Of a stretch of 64,000 nucleotides of DNA, positions 17,419 to 25,998 are shown one piece after another (position 1 is the first letter of the stretch; each line of letters begins with the position of its first letter). A program made the position numbers and the translations under genes. Under the pieces are notes generated by a model. It did not search any database and had not been told where the DNA came from. It worked only from the letters and a program-made list of their open reading frames with translations. This DNA is from Anaerolineae bacterium (lineage in GTDB: Bacteria; Chloroflexota; Anaerolineae; Aggregatilineales; Aggregatilineaceae): NCBI GenBank assembly GCA_018432315.1, contig JAHDLB010000012.1, positions 177,403 through 241,402 on the forward strand. Direction: 5' to 3'.

Positions 17419-18300
17419 ATGACGAGCGCCTCACAGGAATCCATCCGTACACAGGCCGTCGTCGCCCGCGGATCCGGGCGGCGGCCCGCGTGGCTGCCCA
17501 AGCGCTGGTACGCGCACATCATCCTGGTTCTGGCCTGCTTCCTCTCCGGCATCCCGCTGTTCTACGCGCTGCTGGTCAGCACCCAGACCAATGCGGAAGT
17601 CTTCCGCTACCAGTTCACGCCGGGGTCCGGCCTGTTCGACAACTGGGACGTGGTGTTCTACGAGCGTCACCTGCACACGTATATGATCAACAGCGTGATC
17701 ATGACGATCGGTATCACCGTCATCAAGACGATCTTCTCGCTGCTCAGCGGCCTGGCGTTCGTGTATTTCCGGTTTCCGGGCAAATGGGTCGTGTTCGCCT
17801 TCGTGCTGATCACGCTGATGATGCCCACGGAAGTGCTGATCATCGCCCTGTTCCGCTTCATCAACGACCTGGAGTGGCAGAACACGTTTCTGGCGCTGAT
17901 CGTGCCATTCACTGCCAGCGCCACAGGTACATTCCTCTTCAGACAACATTTCGCCAGCATCCCACCGGAACTGTCGGAAGCCGCCCAGCTCGACGGGGCG
18001 AATCCCCTGCAGTTCCTGTTCCGGGTGCTGGTGCCGATGAGCTGGAACACCATCGGGGCGCTGGCCGTCGTCCAGACGATCTACGCCTGGAACATGTACC
18101 TGTGGCCGAACATGATCATCTCCGACCCGGACATGCAAACGATCCAGACCGGGATTGGGACGCTGCGCCTGGGGGGTGGCGCGCTGCGCTTTGGCCCGCT
18201 GATGCTCGCCGCGGTGATCGTCAGCCTGCCGCCGGTGATCGTGTTCATCCTGCTGCAGAAGCAGTTCATGAGCGGCTTCACCCTTACGCGGGACAAGTAA
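17419..18300 (+). CDS. Sugar ABC transporter permease, MalG/UgpE type
   Basis: 293 residues. N-terminal helix HIILVLACFLSGIPLFYALL, FRYQFTPGSGLFDNW (the usual exposed loop), and the EAA motif as SEAAQLDGANPLQFLFRVLVP. Five to six helices, ending LLQKQFMSGFTLTRDK; the KQFMSGFT-type end is common in this family (consensus F.xGlt.GavKg). Starts 4 bp after the previous permease. Last gene of the importer operon, followed by a clear hairpin terminator. Confidence 0.92.
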   Translation: MTSASQESIRTQAVVARGSGRRPAWLPKRWYAHIILVLACFLSGIPLFYALLVSTQTNAEVFRYQFTPGSGLFDNWDVVFYERHLHTYMINSVIMTIGITVIKTIFSLLSGLAFVYFRFPGKWVVFAFVLITLMMPTEVLIIALFRFINDLEWQNTFLALIVPFTASATGTFLFRQHFASIPPELSEAAQLDGANPLQFLFRVLVPMSWNTIGALAVVQTIYAWNMYLWPNMIISDPDMQTIQTGIGTLRLGGGALRFGPLMLAAVIVSLPPVIVFILLQKQFMSGFTLTRDK

Positions 18301-18340
18301 CCAACCTGGCGCAGGCGGCCCCTGGCCGCGATTCACGGCT

Positions 18341-18370
18341 CAGCCCACCAACGAACGCGCTGGTGGGCTG
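18341..18370 (+). terminator. Terminator of the sugar importer operon
   Basis: CAGCCCACCA / TGGTGGGCTG perfect 10-bp stem with 10-nt loop, followed by CCGTTTTCG, 40 nt after the permease stop and just before the convergent epimerase end. Good intrinsic terminator geometry although the T-run is short. Confidence 0.65.
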
Positions 18371-18393
18371 CCGTTTTCGTGGGCGACGCGCCC

Positions 18394-19365
18394 TCACGGC
18401 GTCCGCAGGCGACCGGCGGCCAACAGCCGCTCGAAATGCTCGATGGTCTGCCGCACGCCTTCGGCCAGCGGCGTGTGATACACCTGCGCCGCGTGCGCGC
18501 GCAGGTCGCTGTCGTCCAGCCCGGCGGGGAACGGCAGCGGCGCGTCGCCGTGGGTGATGGCGGCATCCGGCTTGACGCGCCGGATCAGCGCGACGATCTC
18601 ATCGACGCTGGTGATCTCGCCGCCCAGGTTGAATACGTGCGCCCCTTCCAGCGGGCGGCGCGCCGCCTCGATGAACTGGCGCGCCACGTCCGACGCGAGC
18701 TGCATCTGGAACCGGCCCCCGAACGCGATATGAAACGGGCGCCCGCCAGCCGCCGCCAGCATGGCTTTGGTGGGATCGCTGGTCATGCCCTGGTCGCGGC
18801 CCACGCCATAGACCGTATACGGGCGCAGCGCAACACTGCTCACAGCGTAGTCGTCCCAGTAGACGCGCGCGATCCCTTCGTTGGCCTGCTTGAAGACGCC
18901 GTACAGCGTGCGCGGCGCGAGCGGTGCGCCGCCGGGAACGAGGCCGGGTGGGTACAGGTCCGGCGGGCCATAGATCGCTACCGATGACGCATAAGCGACA
19001 TGGCGCACACCGGCCTGGCGCGCGGCCTCGAAGACGTTGACCGTCCCGGCCACGTTCACCTGCGCGCACCGGATCGGATCGGCCTTGCACAGCGGCACCT
19101 GGAGCGCGGCGAGGTGAATCACGTGCGTGATCGGATACGCCTCGAATACGTCGCGCACGTGTGTCGGGTCGGACAGATCGCCGCGCACGAACGCGATCCC
19201 GGCCTGCTCGTCCGCCGTCAGCAGCAGGTCGAGCCGGTGCCCGCGATCGTCGAGGTCGAAACTGATCACGCGATCGCCCTGCTCCACCAGGTGGGCGACG
19301 ACCCACGCGCCGATACAGCCCAGCGCCCCGGTGACCAGCACCGTGTTGGATGTGGATTCGGCCAT
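18394..19365 (-). CDS. NAD-dependent epimerase/dehydratase (extended SDR)
   Basis: 323 residues. Cofactor loop VTGALGCIGAWV (GxxGxxG), FDLDDRG acidic end of strand 2 (NAD), HLAALQVPLCKADP (family HxAa), and the catalytic Ser region ASSVAIYG with Tyr-x3-Lys in LYGVFKQANE. RPYTVYG is the usual substrate-domain element. Likely acts on a nucleotide sugar or on a free sugar acid; the exact substrate is not visible. Six bp downstream of the FAH-family gene in a long same-strand run, so it is probably the last gene of that catabolic operon. Confidence 0.9.
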   Translation of the reverse strand: MAESTSNTVLVTGALGCIGAWVVAHLVEQGDRVISFDLDDRGHRLDLLLTADEQAGIAFVRGDLSDPTHVRDVFEAYPITHVIHLAALQVPLCKADPIRCAQVNVAGTVNVFEAARQAGVRHVAYASSVAIYGPPDLYPPGLVPGGAPLAPRTLYGVFKQANEGIARVYWDDYAVSSVALRPYTVYGVGRDQGMTSDPTKAMLAAAGGRPFHIAFGGRFQMQLASDVARQFIEAARRPLEGAHVFNLGGEITSVDEIVALIRRVKPDAAITHGDAPLPFPAGLDDSDLRAHAAQVYHTPLAEGVRQTIEHFERLLAAGRLRTP

Positions 19366-19371
19366 CGCGCT

Positions 19372-20178
19372 CTATCGCACCTCGCACGGGTTTTCCAGGC
19401 GCCCGATCCGCTCGATCTCGACCGCTACCCGATCGCCATCGCCCATGAACAGCTTCGGGGTGCGAAACGCGCCGGTGCCGTGCGGCGTCCCGGTCAGGAT
19501 GATGTCGCCGGGCTCCAGCGTGAACGCCTCCGAGCAGAACGCGACCAGGTGCGCCACCGGGAAAATCATCTCGCCGGTGTGGCTGTCCTGCACGCGCTGG
19601 CCGTTCAACTCGCAGCGGATCGCGAGCTGCTGCGGATCGGGGATCTCGTCCGCCGTCACCAGGGCCGGCCCCAACGGGCAAAACGTGTCGAGACTCTTGG
19701 CGCGGACCCACTGCCCATCGCTGAACTGGAGGTCGCGCGCGCTCACGTCGTTGGCCGCGGTGTAGCCCAGGACGTAGCCCAGCGCGTCCCGTTCCGGCAC
19801 ATGGCGCGCCGTCCGCCCGATGACGACCGCCAGCTCGGCCTCGTAATCGACCTGCTGCGTGAGCGCCGCCGCCCACCGGATCGGCTGGCCGGGAGCGGCG
19901 ATGGCCGTGGTGAATTTCGTGAAGACGAGCGGGCGCTGCGGCGGCTCCGTGTTCGTTTCGCGGCAGTGGTCCATGTAGTTCAGGCCGATGGCGACGATCT
20001 TGCCCGGACGCGCGACCGGCGCCAGCAGAGTCACCTCGCTCAACGCGAACCGCGCGCCTTCGCCCGGCACGCGCCCGGCCAACACGTCCGCCCAGCCGCC
20101 CGGCGCGGCGGTGATTCGCTCACCGTCCAGCGTTCCGAATGCCGTCTTACCACCCTGTTCGAACTGCACCCATTTCAT
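19372..20178 (-). CDS. Fumarylacetoacetate hydrolase family protein
   Basis: 268 residues, the size of the single-domain FAH branch. Metal ligands are visible in VDYEAELAVVIG (Glu-x-Glu) and ANDVSARDLQ (Asp region), with LNYMDHCRET and FTKFTTAIAAPG before them and GDIILTGTPHGTG after. Members hydrolyse or decarboxylate beta-diketo or 2-keto-3-deoxy acids with Mg. Typical roles are the last steps of aromatic or deoxy-sugar acid breakdown (for example 2,4-diketo-3-deoxy-sugar acid hydrolase). GGGGG 7 nt before the ATG. Adjacent SDR and epimerase genes support a sugar-acid route, while the CoA genes point elsewhere; open. Confidence 0.9.
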   Translation of the reverse strand: MKWVQFEQGGKTAFGTLDGERITAAPGGWADVLAGRVPGEGARFALSEVTLLAPVARPGKIVAIGLNYMDHCRETNTEPPQRPLVFTKFTTAIAAPGQPIRWAAALTQQVDYEAELAVVIGRTARHVPERDALGYVLGYTAANDVSARDLQFSDGQWVRAKSLDTFCPLGPALVTADEIPDPQQLAIRCELNGQRVQDSHTGEMIFPVAHLVAFCSEAFTLEPGDIILTGTPHGTGAFRTPKLFMGDGDRVAVEIERIGRLENPCEVR

Positions 20179-20188
20179 GGTTCGCCCC

Positions 20189-20959
20189 CTAACAGCCCTT
20201 GATCGACATGCCGCCGTCGATCTTGATGATGTCGCCGGTCATGAACGAGGATTCGTCCGACGCGAGGAACACGACCAGATCGGCCACCTCCTCCGGCTGG
20301 CCGAACCGCCCCAGCGCGTGCCAGCTATTCCACGTGCCGATCAGCTCGTCCGGATCCTCGGCTTCCGCGAAGATCTTCTCGTTCATCGGCGTCATGATCG
20401 TGCCCGGCGCGATGGCGTTCACGCGGATGTTCCGCCCGCCGTAATCGACCGCGGCCTGCTGGGTGAGCGCAATGATGCCGCCTTTGGCCGCCGAATAGCC
20501 GGACCACCCCTGAATCCCCATGATCGCCTGCACCGACGCCATGTTGACAATCGAGCCGCCGCCGCCCCGGACCATGTGCGGGATCGCGAATTTCATCCCG
20601 CGCCACGTGCCGGACAGGTGAATGTTGATCAGCCGGTTCCAGTCCTCCTCCGAGATCTCGGTGACCGTCCCAGCGATTGCCACCCCGGCATTGTTCACCA
20701 GCACGTCGAGCCGGCCAAAGCGCGCGACGGTCTCCTCGACCAGGCGGCGGACGTCGTCCGTGCTGCCGACGTCCGCATGCTGGAAGAATGCCTCGCCGCC
20801 CGCCGCGCGGATCTGGTCCACCGTGGCGTTCCCCGCCGCGTCGTCGATGTCGGCCACGGCCACCTTCGCGCCCTCGCGGGCCAGAGCCAGCGCCGCCGCC
20901 TGCCCGATGCCCATTCCCGCGCCGGTTACAATCGCCACTTTGTTCTCGAGTCGTCCCAT
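20189..20959 (-). CDS. SDR family oxidoreductase
   Basis: 256-residue classical SDR. VTGAGMGIG cofactor loop, VAVADIDDAAG (Asp after strand 2, NAD preference), NNAGVA, catalytic Ser in NMASVQAIMG and YSAAKGG (Tyr-x3-Lys), C-terminal MTGDIIKIDGG. AGGAGAG 6 nt before the ATG. Between the enoyl-CoA hydratase homologue (11 bp upstream) and the FAH gene. Probably a hydroxy-acid or sugar dehydrogenase of the pathway encoded by this operon. Confidence 0.92.
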   Translation of the reverse strand: MGRLENKVAIVTGAGMGIGQAAALALAREGAKVAVADIDDAAGNATVDQIRAAGGEAFFQHADVGSTDDVRRLVEETVARFGRLDVLVNNAGVAIAGTVTEISEEDWNRLINIHLSGTWRGMKFAIPHMVRGGGGSIVNMASVQAIMGIQGWSGYSAAKGGIIALTQQAAVDYGGRNIRVNAIAPGTIMTPMNEKIFAEAEDPDELIGTWNSWHALGRFGQPEEVADLVVFLASDESSFMTGDIIKIDGGMSIKGC

Positions 20960-20970
20960 ACGGTTCTCTC

Positions 20971-21750
20971 CTACTCGCCTTTGAACTGCGCATCGCGTTT
21001 GTCGACGAACGCGCGGATGCCCTCGGCAGCGTCCGCCGTATTATACAGCCGGAACAAGACCTCCTGCTCCAGCGAGAGCGCCGCCTCGATCGATGAGTCG
21101 AGCCCCTGCCGGATCAGCCGCTTCATCTCGCGGATGGACAGCGGCGCGACGCGGAGCATGTAGCCGGCTTTCGCCAGCGCCCGGTCCATCAACTGGTCCG
21201 GCTCGGTGACCTCGGCCACCAGCCCAAGCTGGTAGGCGTAGTCAGCCTTCAGACGGCGCGCCGACAGCAGCACGTCCGCCGCCACATAGCGCCCCACGGC
21301 GCGAGTCAGTCGCTGCGTGCCGCCGCCGCCAGGGCTCAGGCCCAGCAGCCCTTCCGGCAGGCCGAACTGGGCGCTGCGGCTGGCGATCAACACGTCGCAG
21401 CACAGCGCGATCTCGAACCCGCCGCCCAGCGCATACCCGTTGATCGCGCCGATCACCGGCTTGGGAAAGCCCGCCAGATAGTCGAACAGGCGGCGGGCGT
21501 TGAGCTGGTAATCGACGAACTGCGCGAACGTCTGCCCGGCGTATTCGCCGATGTCCGCCCCGGCCACGAATGCCTTCTCGCCCGCGCCGGTCAGGATCAC
21601 CACGCGGATTGCCGGGTCGGCCTCGATCTGGTGCAGGGTGTCGTCGAGCTGGCGCAGCAGCGCCGTGCTCAGCGCGTTCATCTTGTCCGGGCGGTTGAAG
21701 GTGAGGATGGCGATCTGGTCGTCGCGTGTTTCGTACAGCAGCGGGTCCAT
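20971..21750 (-). CDS. Enoyl-CoA hydratase/isomerase (crotonase) family protein
   Basis: 259 residues. Crotonase fold marks: FVAGADIGEYAG (oxyanion hole loop), AINGYALGGGFEIALCCD, and FGLPEGLLGLSPGGGGTQRL with the first catalytic Glu. By eye, the position of the second catalytic Glu of hydratases (in the helix before LSARRL) is an Asp, so the reaction could differ from plain hydration. Ends AFVDKRDAQFKGE as in typical enoyl-CoA hydratases. Starts 1 bp after the upstream CoA-transferase gene, strongly suggesting co-translation. Confidence 0.9.
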   Translation of the reverse strand: MDPLLYETRDDQIAILTFNRPDKMNALSTALLRQLDDTLHQIEADPAIRVVILTGAGEKAFVAGADIGEYAGQTFAQFVDYQLNARRLFDYLAGFPKPVIGAINGYALGGGFEIALCCDVLIASRSAQFGLPEGLLGLSPGGGGTQRLTRAVGRYVAADVLLSARRLKADYAYQLGLVAEVTEPDQLMDRALAKAGYMLRVAPLSIREMKRLIRQGLDSSIEAALSLEQEVLFRLYNTADAAEGIRAFVDKRDAQFKGE

Positions 21751-21751
21751 C

Positions 21752-22936
21752 TCAGATCACCCCTTCCCGGCGCAACGCGTCGATCTCGTCCGCGGAATAA
21801 CCCAGTTCGCCCAGGACGGCACCGGTGTGCTCGCCGACCAGCGGCGGCGCCAGCCGGATCGCCCCCGGTGTCTTGCTGAATTTCATCGGCACACCCACCA
21901 CGCGAATCTCGCCCGCCTGGGGATGGTAGACCGTCTGGATCAGCTCGTTGTGTTTGACCTGTGGATCGTCGATCAGGTCCTCGAACGACTGCACCGGCGC
22001 GCACCACACGTCCGCCGCCAGCAGTTTTTCGAGCCAGTGGGCGGTCGTGTTCGTCGCGAGCTTGCGCGCGATGACCGGCTGGATCGCGTCGCGGTGGTCG
22101 TAGGCCAGCGCCGGGGTATCGTAGCCCTTGATCTCCGGCAGGTCGAGCAGGTCGCCCAACACGGCCAGCGACGCCATCGCGACCGCCATGTACCCGTCCG
22201 ACGTCCGGTAAATGCCAAACGGCGCGGCCAGCCACGCGCCACCTACCCCCGCGCGGCTGCGCTCCCAGCGCCGGTCCATGTTCATGAAGGCGGACAGCTC
22301 CTGGCACTGGACCGCGATCGCCGTGCTGAACAGGTTGACGTCGATGCGCTGGCCCTCGCCGGTGCGCAGCTTGTGGAACAGCCCCACGACCGCCGAAAAG
22401 GCCAGCAGCAGCGCCGTGCTCGCGTCGACGATCGACGTGCCTGCAGGCATCGGCGGATCGTCGTAACGGCCCCCGTTCGCCGCCAACCCGGACAGCGCCT
22501 GGACGAGCAAATCCTGGCCGGGCCGGTCCACGTAGGGGCCATCCGGGCCATAGCCGCTGCCGGCCACGTACACGATGCCGGGGCTGATTTTGCGCAGGTC
22601 TTCGTACCCAATGCCCAGCCGGTCCAGCACGCCAGGGCGGAAGTTCTCGGTCACGATGTCCGCCGTCGCGGCCAGCTTATAGATGATCTCCTTGCCGCGC
22701 GGGTCTTTCAGATCGACGGTGACGCTGCGCTTGTTGCGGTTCATCGCCAGGAAAAACGGGCTGTCCCCGGCCAGCAGCTCGCCCATGGCGGGCAGGGTGC
22801 GCTCCCACTCGCCCACGCCGGGCCGCTCCACCTTGATCACGTCGGCGCCCATGTCGCCGAGAAACTGCGTTCCCCACGGGCCTAACATCATTTGGGTGAA
22901 ATCCAACACCCGCACGCCCTCTAACGCTCCTTGCAT
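21752..22936 (-). CDS. Class III CoA-transferase (CaiB/BaiF family)
   Basis: 394 residues, normal for family III CoA-transferases such as formyl-CoA:oxalate, carnitine or succinyl-CoA:substrate enzymes. Marks: VRVLDFTQMMLGPWGTQFL at the N-terminus, DVIKVERPG, NRNKRSVTVDLKDPRG, ENFRPGVLDRLG and the catalytic Asp in GTSIVDASTALL. It moves CoA between carboxylic acids without ATP use, activating a substrate for the adjacent crotonase-type enzyme. Second in the catabolic block after the metallo-hydrolase. Acid substrate not known. Confidence 0.92.
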   Translation of the reverse strand: MQGALEGVRVLDFTQMMLGPWGTQFLGDMGADVIKVERPGVGEWERTLPAMGELLAGDSPFFLAMNRNKRSVTVDLKDPRGKEIIYKLAATADIVTENFRPGVLDRLGIGYEDLRKISPGIVYVAGSGYGPDGPYVDRPGQDLLVQALSGLAANGGRYDDPPMPAGTSIVDASTALLLAFSAVVGLFHKLRTGEGQRIDVNLFSTAIAVQCQELSAFMNMDRRWERSRAGVGGAWLAAPFGIYRTSDGYMAVAMASLAVLGDLLDLPEIKGYDTPALAYDHRDAIQPVIARKLATNTTAHWLEKLLAADVWCAPVQSFEDLIDDPQVKHNELIQTVYHPQAGEIRVVGVPMKFSKTPGAIRLAPPLVGEHTGAVLGELGYSADEIDALRREGVI

Positions 22937-22954
22937 GGTTGTTTACTCCTCCGT

Positions 22955-23881
22955 TCACCGCAGCTCATAGACCTGTGTCTCCACTTCACAAATCACGCCC
23001 CGCGCCAACAAGTCCTGCACGTGCGCCGCCACCATGTTCAGCGCGCGGAACTCGCGCTGTCGCTCCAGCCGCGCACACAGGCCGGTCCACAGGTCCTCTA
23101 ACGTCACCTGGGGCGCGCCCGCGATCAGGCGAATCAGCGTCGACTCGACCTCGTCGATGTACGCCGCCGCCCGCGCCAGCAGGCCATCGACCTCGTCCGG
23201 CGCCATCGGCGGGAAATGGGCGAACAGCACGCGCGTCACGCCCAGCTCGCGCACCAGGCGGCGGATGCGCGCCAGGCTGTCGCGATAGCCCGCCACCGAC
23301 AGGTGGCTGTGAAAGATCGGCCAGTCCAGGCCGGTCACGGCGTCGCCCAGGATCAGCGTGCGCGTGGATTCCTCGAACCAGCCCAATTCGGCCAGCATGT
23401 GTCCCGGCAGGCTGTAGGCGCGCAGATTCACGCCGCCGCCCAGGTTGAACTGCGCACCCTCGTCGATGGCGAGATCCAGCGGGCGCGGGGCGTCCAGCGG
23501 ATCGAGCACTTCGGCGCGCAGTTCCGGCGTGTCGGGTACCAGGCGCGGAAACGGGCGGGCGAACTCCTGGTAGTGGCGCTCGAAGTCGGCATGCCACGCC
23601 GCGTAGTGTCCCGGCGCCGCGATCAGGCAGCCGGTGCGGTCCTGCAATTGGGCGTTGCAGCCGATGTGATCGTGATGCGAATGGGTGTGCAGGATGAACC
23701 GCAGATCGCCGGGGCCGACCCCGGCGCGGTCCATCGTCGCCATCAACTCTGGCAGCATGGCCTTCACACCGCTGTCGATCCACACGGCGTAGTGCGTCCC
23801 CTTGACGAGATGCACGTGCAGCGGGATCGTCTCCGAGAGGTGGGTTGTGGCGCGGAAGATCGGGCCTTCGAACTCAGTCAT
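22955..23881 (-). CDS. Metallo-beta-lactamase-fold hydrolase
   Basis: 308 residues. Metal-binding motif HTHSHHDHIG (HxHxDH), second His in PGHMLAELGW (GH), Asp in LILGDAVTG and a final His in LFAHFPPM. The ~90-residue C-terminal part (VDGLLARAAAYIDEVESTLI onward) is helical and looks like the winged helix that follows the MBL domain in LACTB2-like hydrolases. Such enzymes cleave thioesters, lactones or phosphodiesters with two Zn. AAGGAAAAG lies ahead of the ATG. Upstream of the CoA-transferase gene by 18 bp, so a thioesterase or lactonase role is plausible. Confidence 0.88.
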   Translation of the reverse strand: MTEFEGPIFRATTHLSETIPLHVHLVKGTHYAVWIDSGVKAMLPELMATMDRAGVGPGDLRFILHTHSHHDHIGCNAQLQDRTGCLIAAPGHYAAWHADFERHYQEFARPFPRLVPDTPELRAEVLDPLDAPRPLDLAIDEGAQFNLGGGVNLRAYSLPGHMLAELGWFEESTRTLILGDAVTGLDWPIFHSHLSVAGYRDSLARIRRLVRELGVTRVLFAHFPPMAPDEVDGLLARAAAYIDEVESTLIRLIAGAPQVTLEDLWTGLCARLERQREFRALNMVAAHVQDLLARGVICEVETQVYELR

Positions 23882-23982
23882 ATCGATGCTTTTCCTTAAC
23901 TCAACTTACCGTCACTCATATCATCAAAATTCGAGCCGGCGCGGGGCCAACCGGCCAACGATGCCGGTAGTGAATCACGCGT

Positions 23983-25128
23983 TCAGGCGGGCGAAGGAAG
24001 GTGATCGCGATAGAGGCGCATCAGCGCCGCGAGACAGGCATCCACGTCGCCGCCGTCGCGCAGCATGGTGTGAATCACCCGCCCGGCGGCTTCCTGGAAG
24101 CGCACGAGACCGGCGTGGCGCGGGCGAACGTACGCCGCCTGGATGGTCGCGAACGTGTCGCGGAAGAAGCCATGCGTCAGCCGGTTGGCATCCGGATCGG
24201 TCCAGGCGGCAGCGTTGCCCGGCTGGCCGCCCTGCTCCACGATCAGCGTGCGCTGGATCGCGGCGCTGCACAGCCAGACGCCATAATCGACGGCGGCCTC
24301 CGGATGGGCACAGCGCGCCGACACGGCGAAGCCCGCCCCGCCCAGCAGCGCACCGCGCACGCCGGGGATGTCCGCGAACCGGACGAGGTTCGGCGCGTAG
24401 CCGTCGCGGGCATAGTTCGTGTAACAGAAGGTCAGCGGGCAGTAGACGACCTCACCGGCGTGGCTCATGTGGTCCAGCAGCGCGATCGGGTTCCAATCGA
24501 GGCTGGCGGGGTGGCTCGCCGCGCACAGATCGGCCAGCCAGTGCAGCGCGCGGGCGCCCACCGCCGGCTCCACCAGATCGCTACCTTGCCCTGATGGGGA
24601 TCCCTGGCTGGCGCAGAGCGTCAGGAACGAGCAGATACAGTCCGTCGGCACCAGCGGCGTGCCAACGAAAAGCCCGGTCCCATCCAGGCGGCGCGCCAGC
24701 GCGAGCGCATCGTCCCAGGTGGCGGGCAGCGGCGCGTCGAGCAGGTCCGGGCGAAAGGCGCTGGTTTGGGCCGCGGCGTCGAATGCCAGCGCCCACTGGT
24801 GGCCGTTGTAAGCGTAGCTGGCATGGCTGGGACCGGCGCTCTGCCCGGCCAGCGCGCCGAGCACGTCCGGCGCGATCCACGCGTCGAGCGGCAGCAAACA
24901 ACCGGACTCCGCCGCCTGCCCAACGTGCGGGTGATCGATGATGAGCAGGTCGTATTCTTCGGCGAGCACGTCGACCGGCGCATCGCCGAACGCCTTCAGC
25001 GAGCGGGCGTCCCACGTCACGCGCACGCCGGACGCGTCGGCATACGGCCCGATGCTCGCCGCCAACGGCTGGAGGCCGCGCGGGTGGTCCCAGGTGATCC
25101 CGCGTAAGGTGATCGCGTCCCCCGGCAT
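23983..25128 (-). CDS. Solute-binding-protein-like protein lacking a signal peptide
   Basis: 381 residues with the look of a family 1 ABC binding protein: DVLAEEYDLLIIDHPHVGQA, LLPLDAWI, LPATWDDALALARRL and a C-terminal FFRDTFATIQAAYVRPRH. The N-terminus MPGDAITLRGITWDHPRG begins directly at the first beta strand with no hydrophobic leader. The start is firm: GAGG lies 6 nt upstream and the preceding permease ends only 12 bp before, leaving no room for a leader. So it should stay in the cytoplasm, unlike the exported binding protein of the same operon (27026-28264). Possible roles are a cytoplasmic sensor or carrier; function unknown. Confidence 0.75.
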   Translation of the reverse strand: MPGDAITLRGITWDHPRGLQPLAASIGPYADASGVRVTWDARSLKAFGDAPVDVLAEEYDLLIIDHPHVGQAAESGCLLPLDAWIAPDVLGALAGQSAGPSHASYAYNGHQWALAFDAAAQTSAFRPDLLDAPLPATWDDALALARRLDGTGLFVGTPLVPTDCICSFLTLCASQGSPSGQGSDLVEPAVGARALHWLADLCAASHPASLDWNPIALLDHMSHAGEVVYCPLTFCYTNYARDGYAPNLVRFADIPGVRGALLGGAGFAVSARCAHPEAAVDYGVWLCSAAIQRTLIVEQGGQPGNAAAWTDPDANRLTHGFFRDTFATIQAAYVRPRHAGLVRFQEAAGRVIHTMLRDGGDVDACLAALMRLYRDHLPSPA

Positions 25129-25140
25129 GCGCCGCCTCGC

Positions 25141-25998
25141 CTAACCTTTGGTCGCGCCGGCGGTCAGCCCGGCCACGAAATAGCGCTGGAGGAAGAAGAA
25201 CAGCACGATGATCGGCACGGACACCATCACCGAGCTTGCCATCAGCTCGCCGTAGCGAATGCCGAACTGGCCCTGAAAGTCGGACATCCCCACCGAGATC
25301 GTGCGCATGTCGCGCGTGGTGGTGAATGCCAGCGCGAACAGGAATTCCTGCCACGTCACGACCGCGATCCACACGGCAGTCGCGGCGATGCCAGGGCGCG
25401 CCAGCGGCACAACCAGCCGCCAGAACGCTTGAAGCCGCGTGCAGCCATCGACCATGGCCGCCTCTTCCAGGTCCGGCGGAATGTTGCGAATGAAGCCGCG
25501 CAGCATCCAGATCGACACCGGCAGAGTCAGCGTCAGGTAGGCCAGCACGAGCGCGGCATAGGTGTTGATCAGCCCCAGGCTGTTCATGATCTTGTACAGC
25601 GGAATGATCATCGTCGCGATGGGGAACATCTGCGCCAGGATGATCGCGATCAGCAGCGCGCGCAGCCCCGGAAAGTTGAACCGCCCGAAGCCATACGCCG
25701 CCAACAGCCCGACCGAGATCGACAGGATCATGGTCAGCACCGAGACGATCACGCTGTTGAGAAAATAGCGGCCAAACTCCGGGTACAGGGCGCTCTCGTA
25801 ATTGTCCAGCGTCGGGTTCTCCGGCCACAGGCGGGGCGGAATCGAAAACGGCTCGTTGGCGGGCTTGATCGACACGCTGAACATCCACAAGAACGGCAGC
25901 ATCACGATGATGACCAACAGCAACTGCAGGGCGATCAGGATGCCGTGGTGCAACATCCGGCGGCGCCGGCGATAAATAGCCATGGTTGCCATCGTCAC
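25141..25998 (-). CDS. Sugar ABC transporter permease, MalG type
   Basis: 285 residues. N-terminal basic stretch YRRRRRMLHHG then a helix; PLFLWMF-like region reads as MLPFLWMFSVSIKP. The loop has WPENPTLDNYESAL and the EAA motif is LEEAAMVDGCTRLQAFWRLVVP. C-terminal FFLQRYFVAGLTAGATKG is the usual family ending. About six helices. Its start overlaps the previous permease end by 4 bp. Partner of the permease at 25995-26948 and the binding protein at 27026-28264. Confidence 0.93.
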   Translation of the reverse strand: MTMATMAIYRRRRRMLHHGILIALQLLLVIIVMLPFLWMFSVSIKPANEPFSIPPRLWPENPTLDNYESALYPEFGRYFLNSVIVSVLTMILSISVGLLAAYGFGRFNFPGLRALLIAIILAQMFPIATMIIPLYKIMNSLGLINTYAALVLAYLTLTLPVSIWMLRGFIRNIPPDLEEAAMVDGCTRLQAFWRLVVPLARPGIAATAVWIAVVTWQEFLFALAFTTTRDMRTISVGMSDFQGQFGIRYGELMASSVMVSVPIIVLFFFLQRYFVAGLTAGATKG

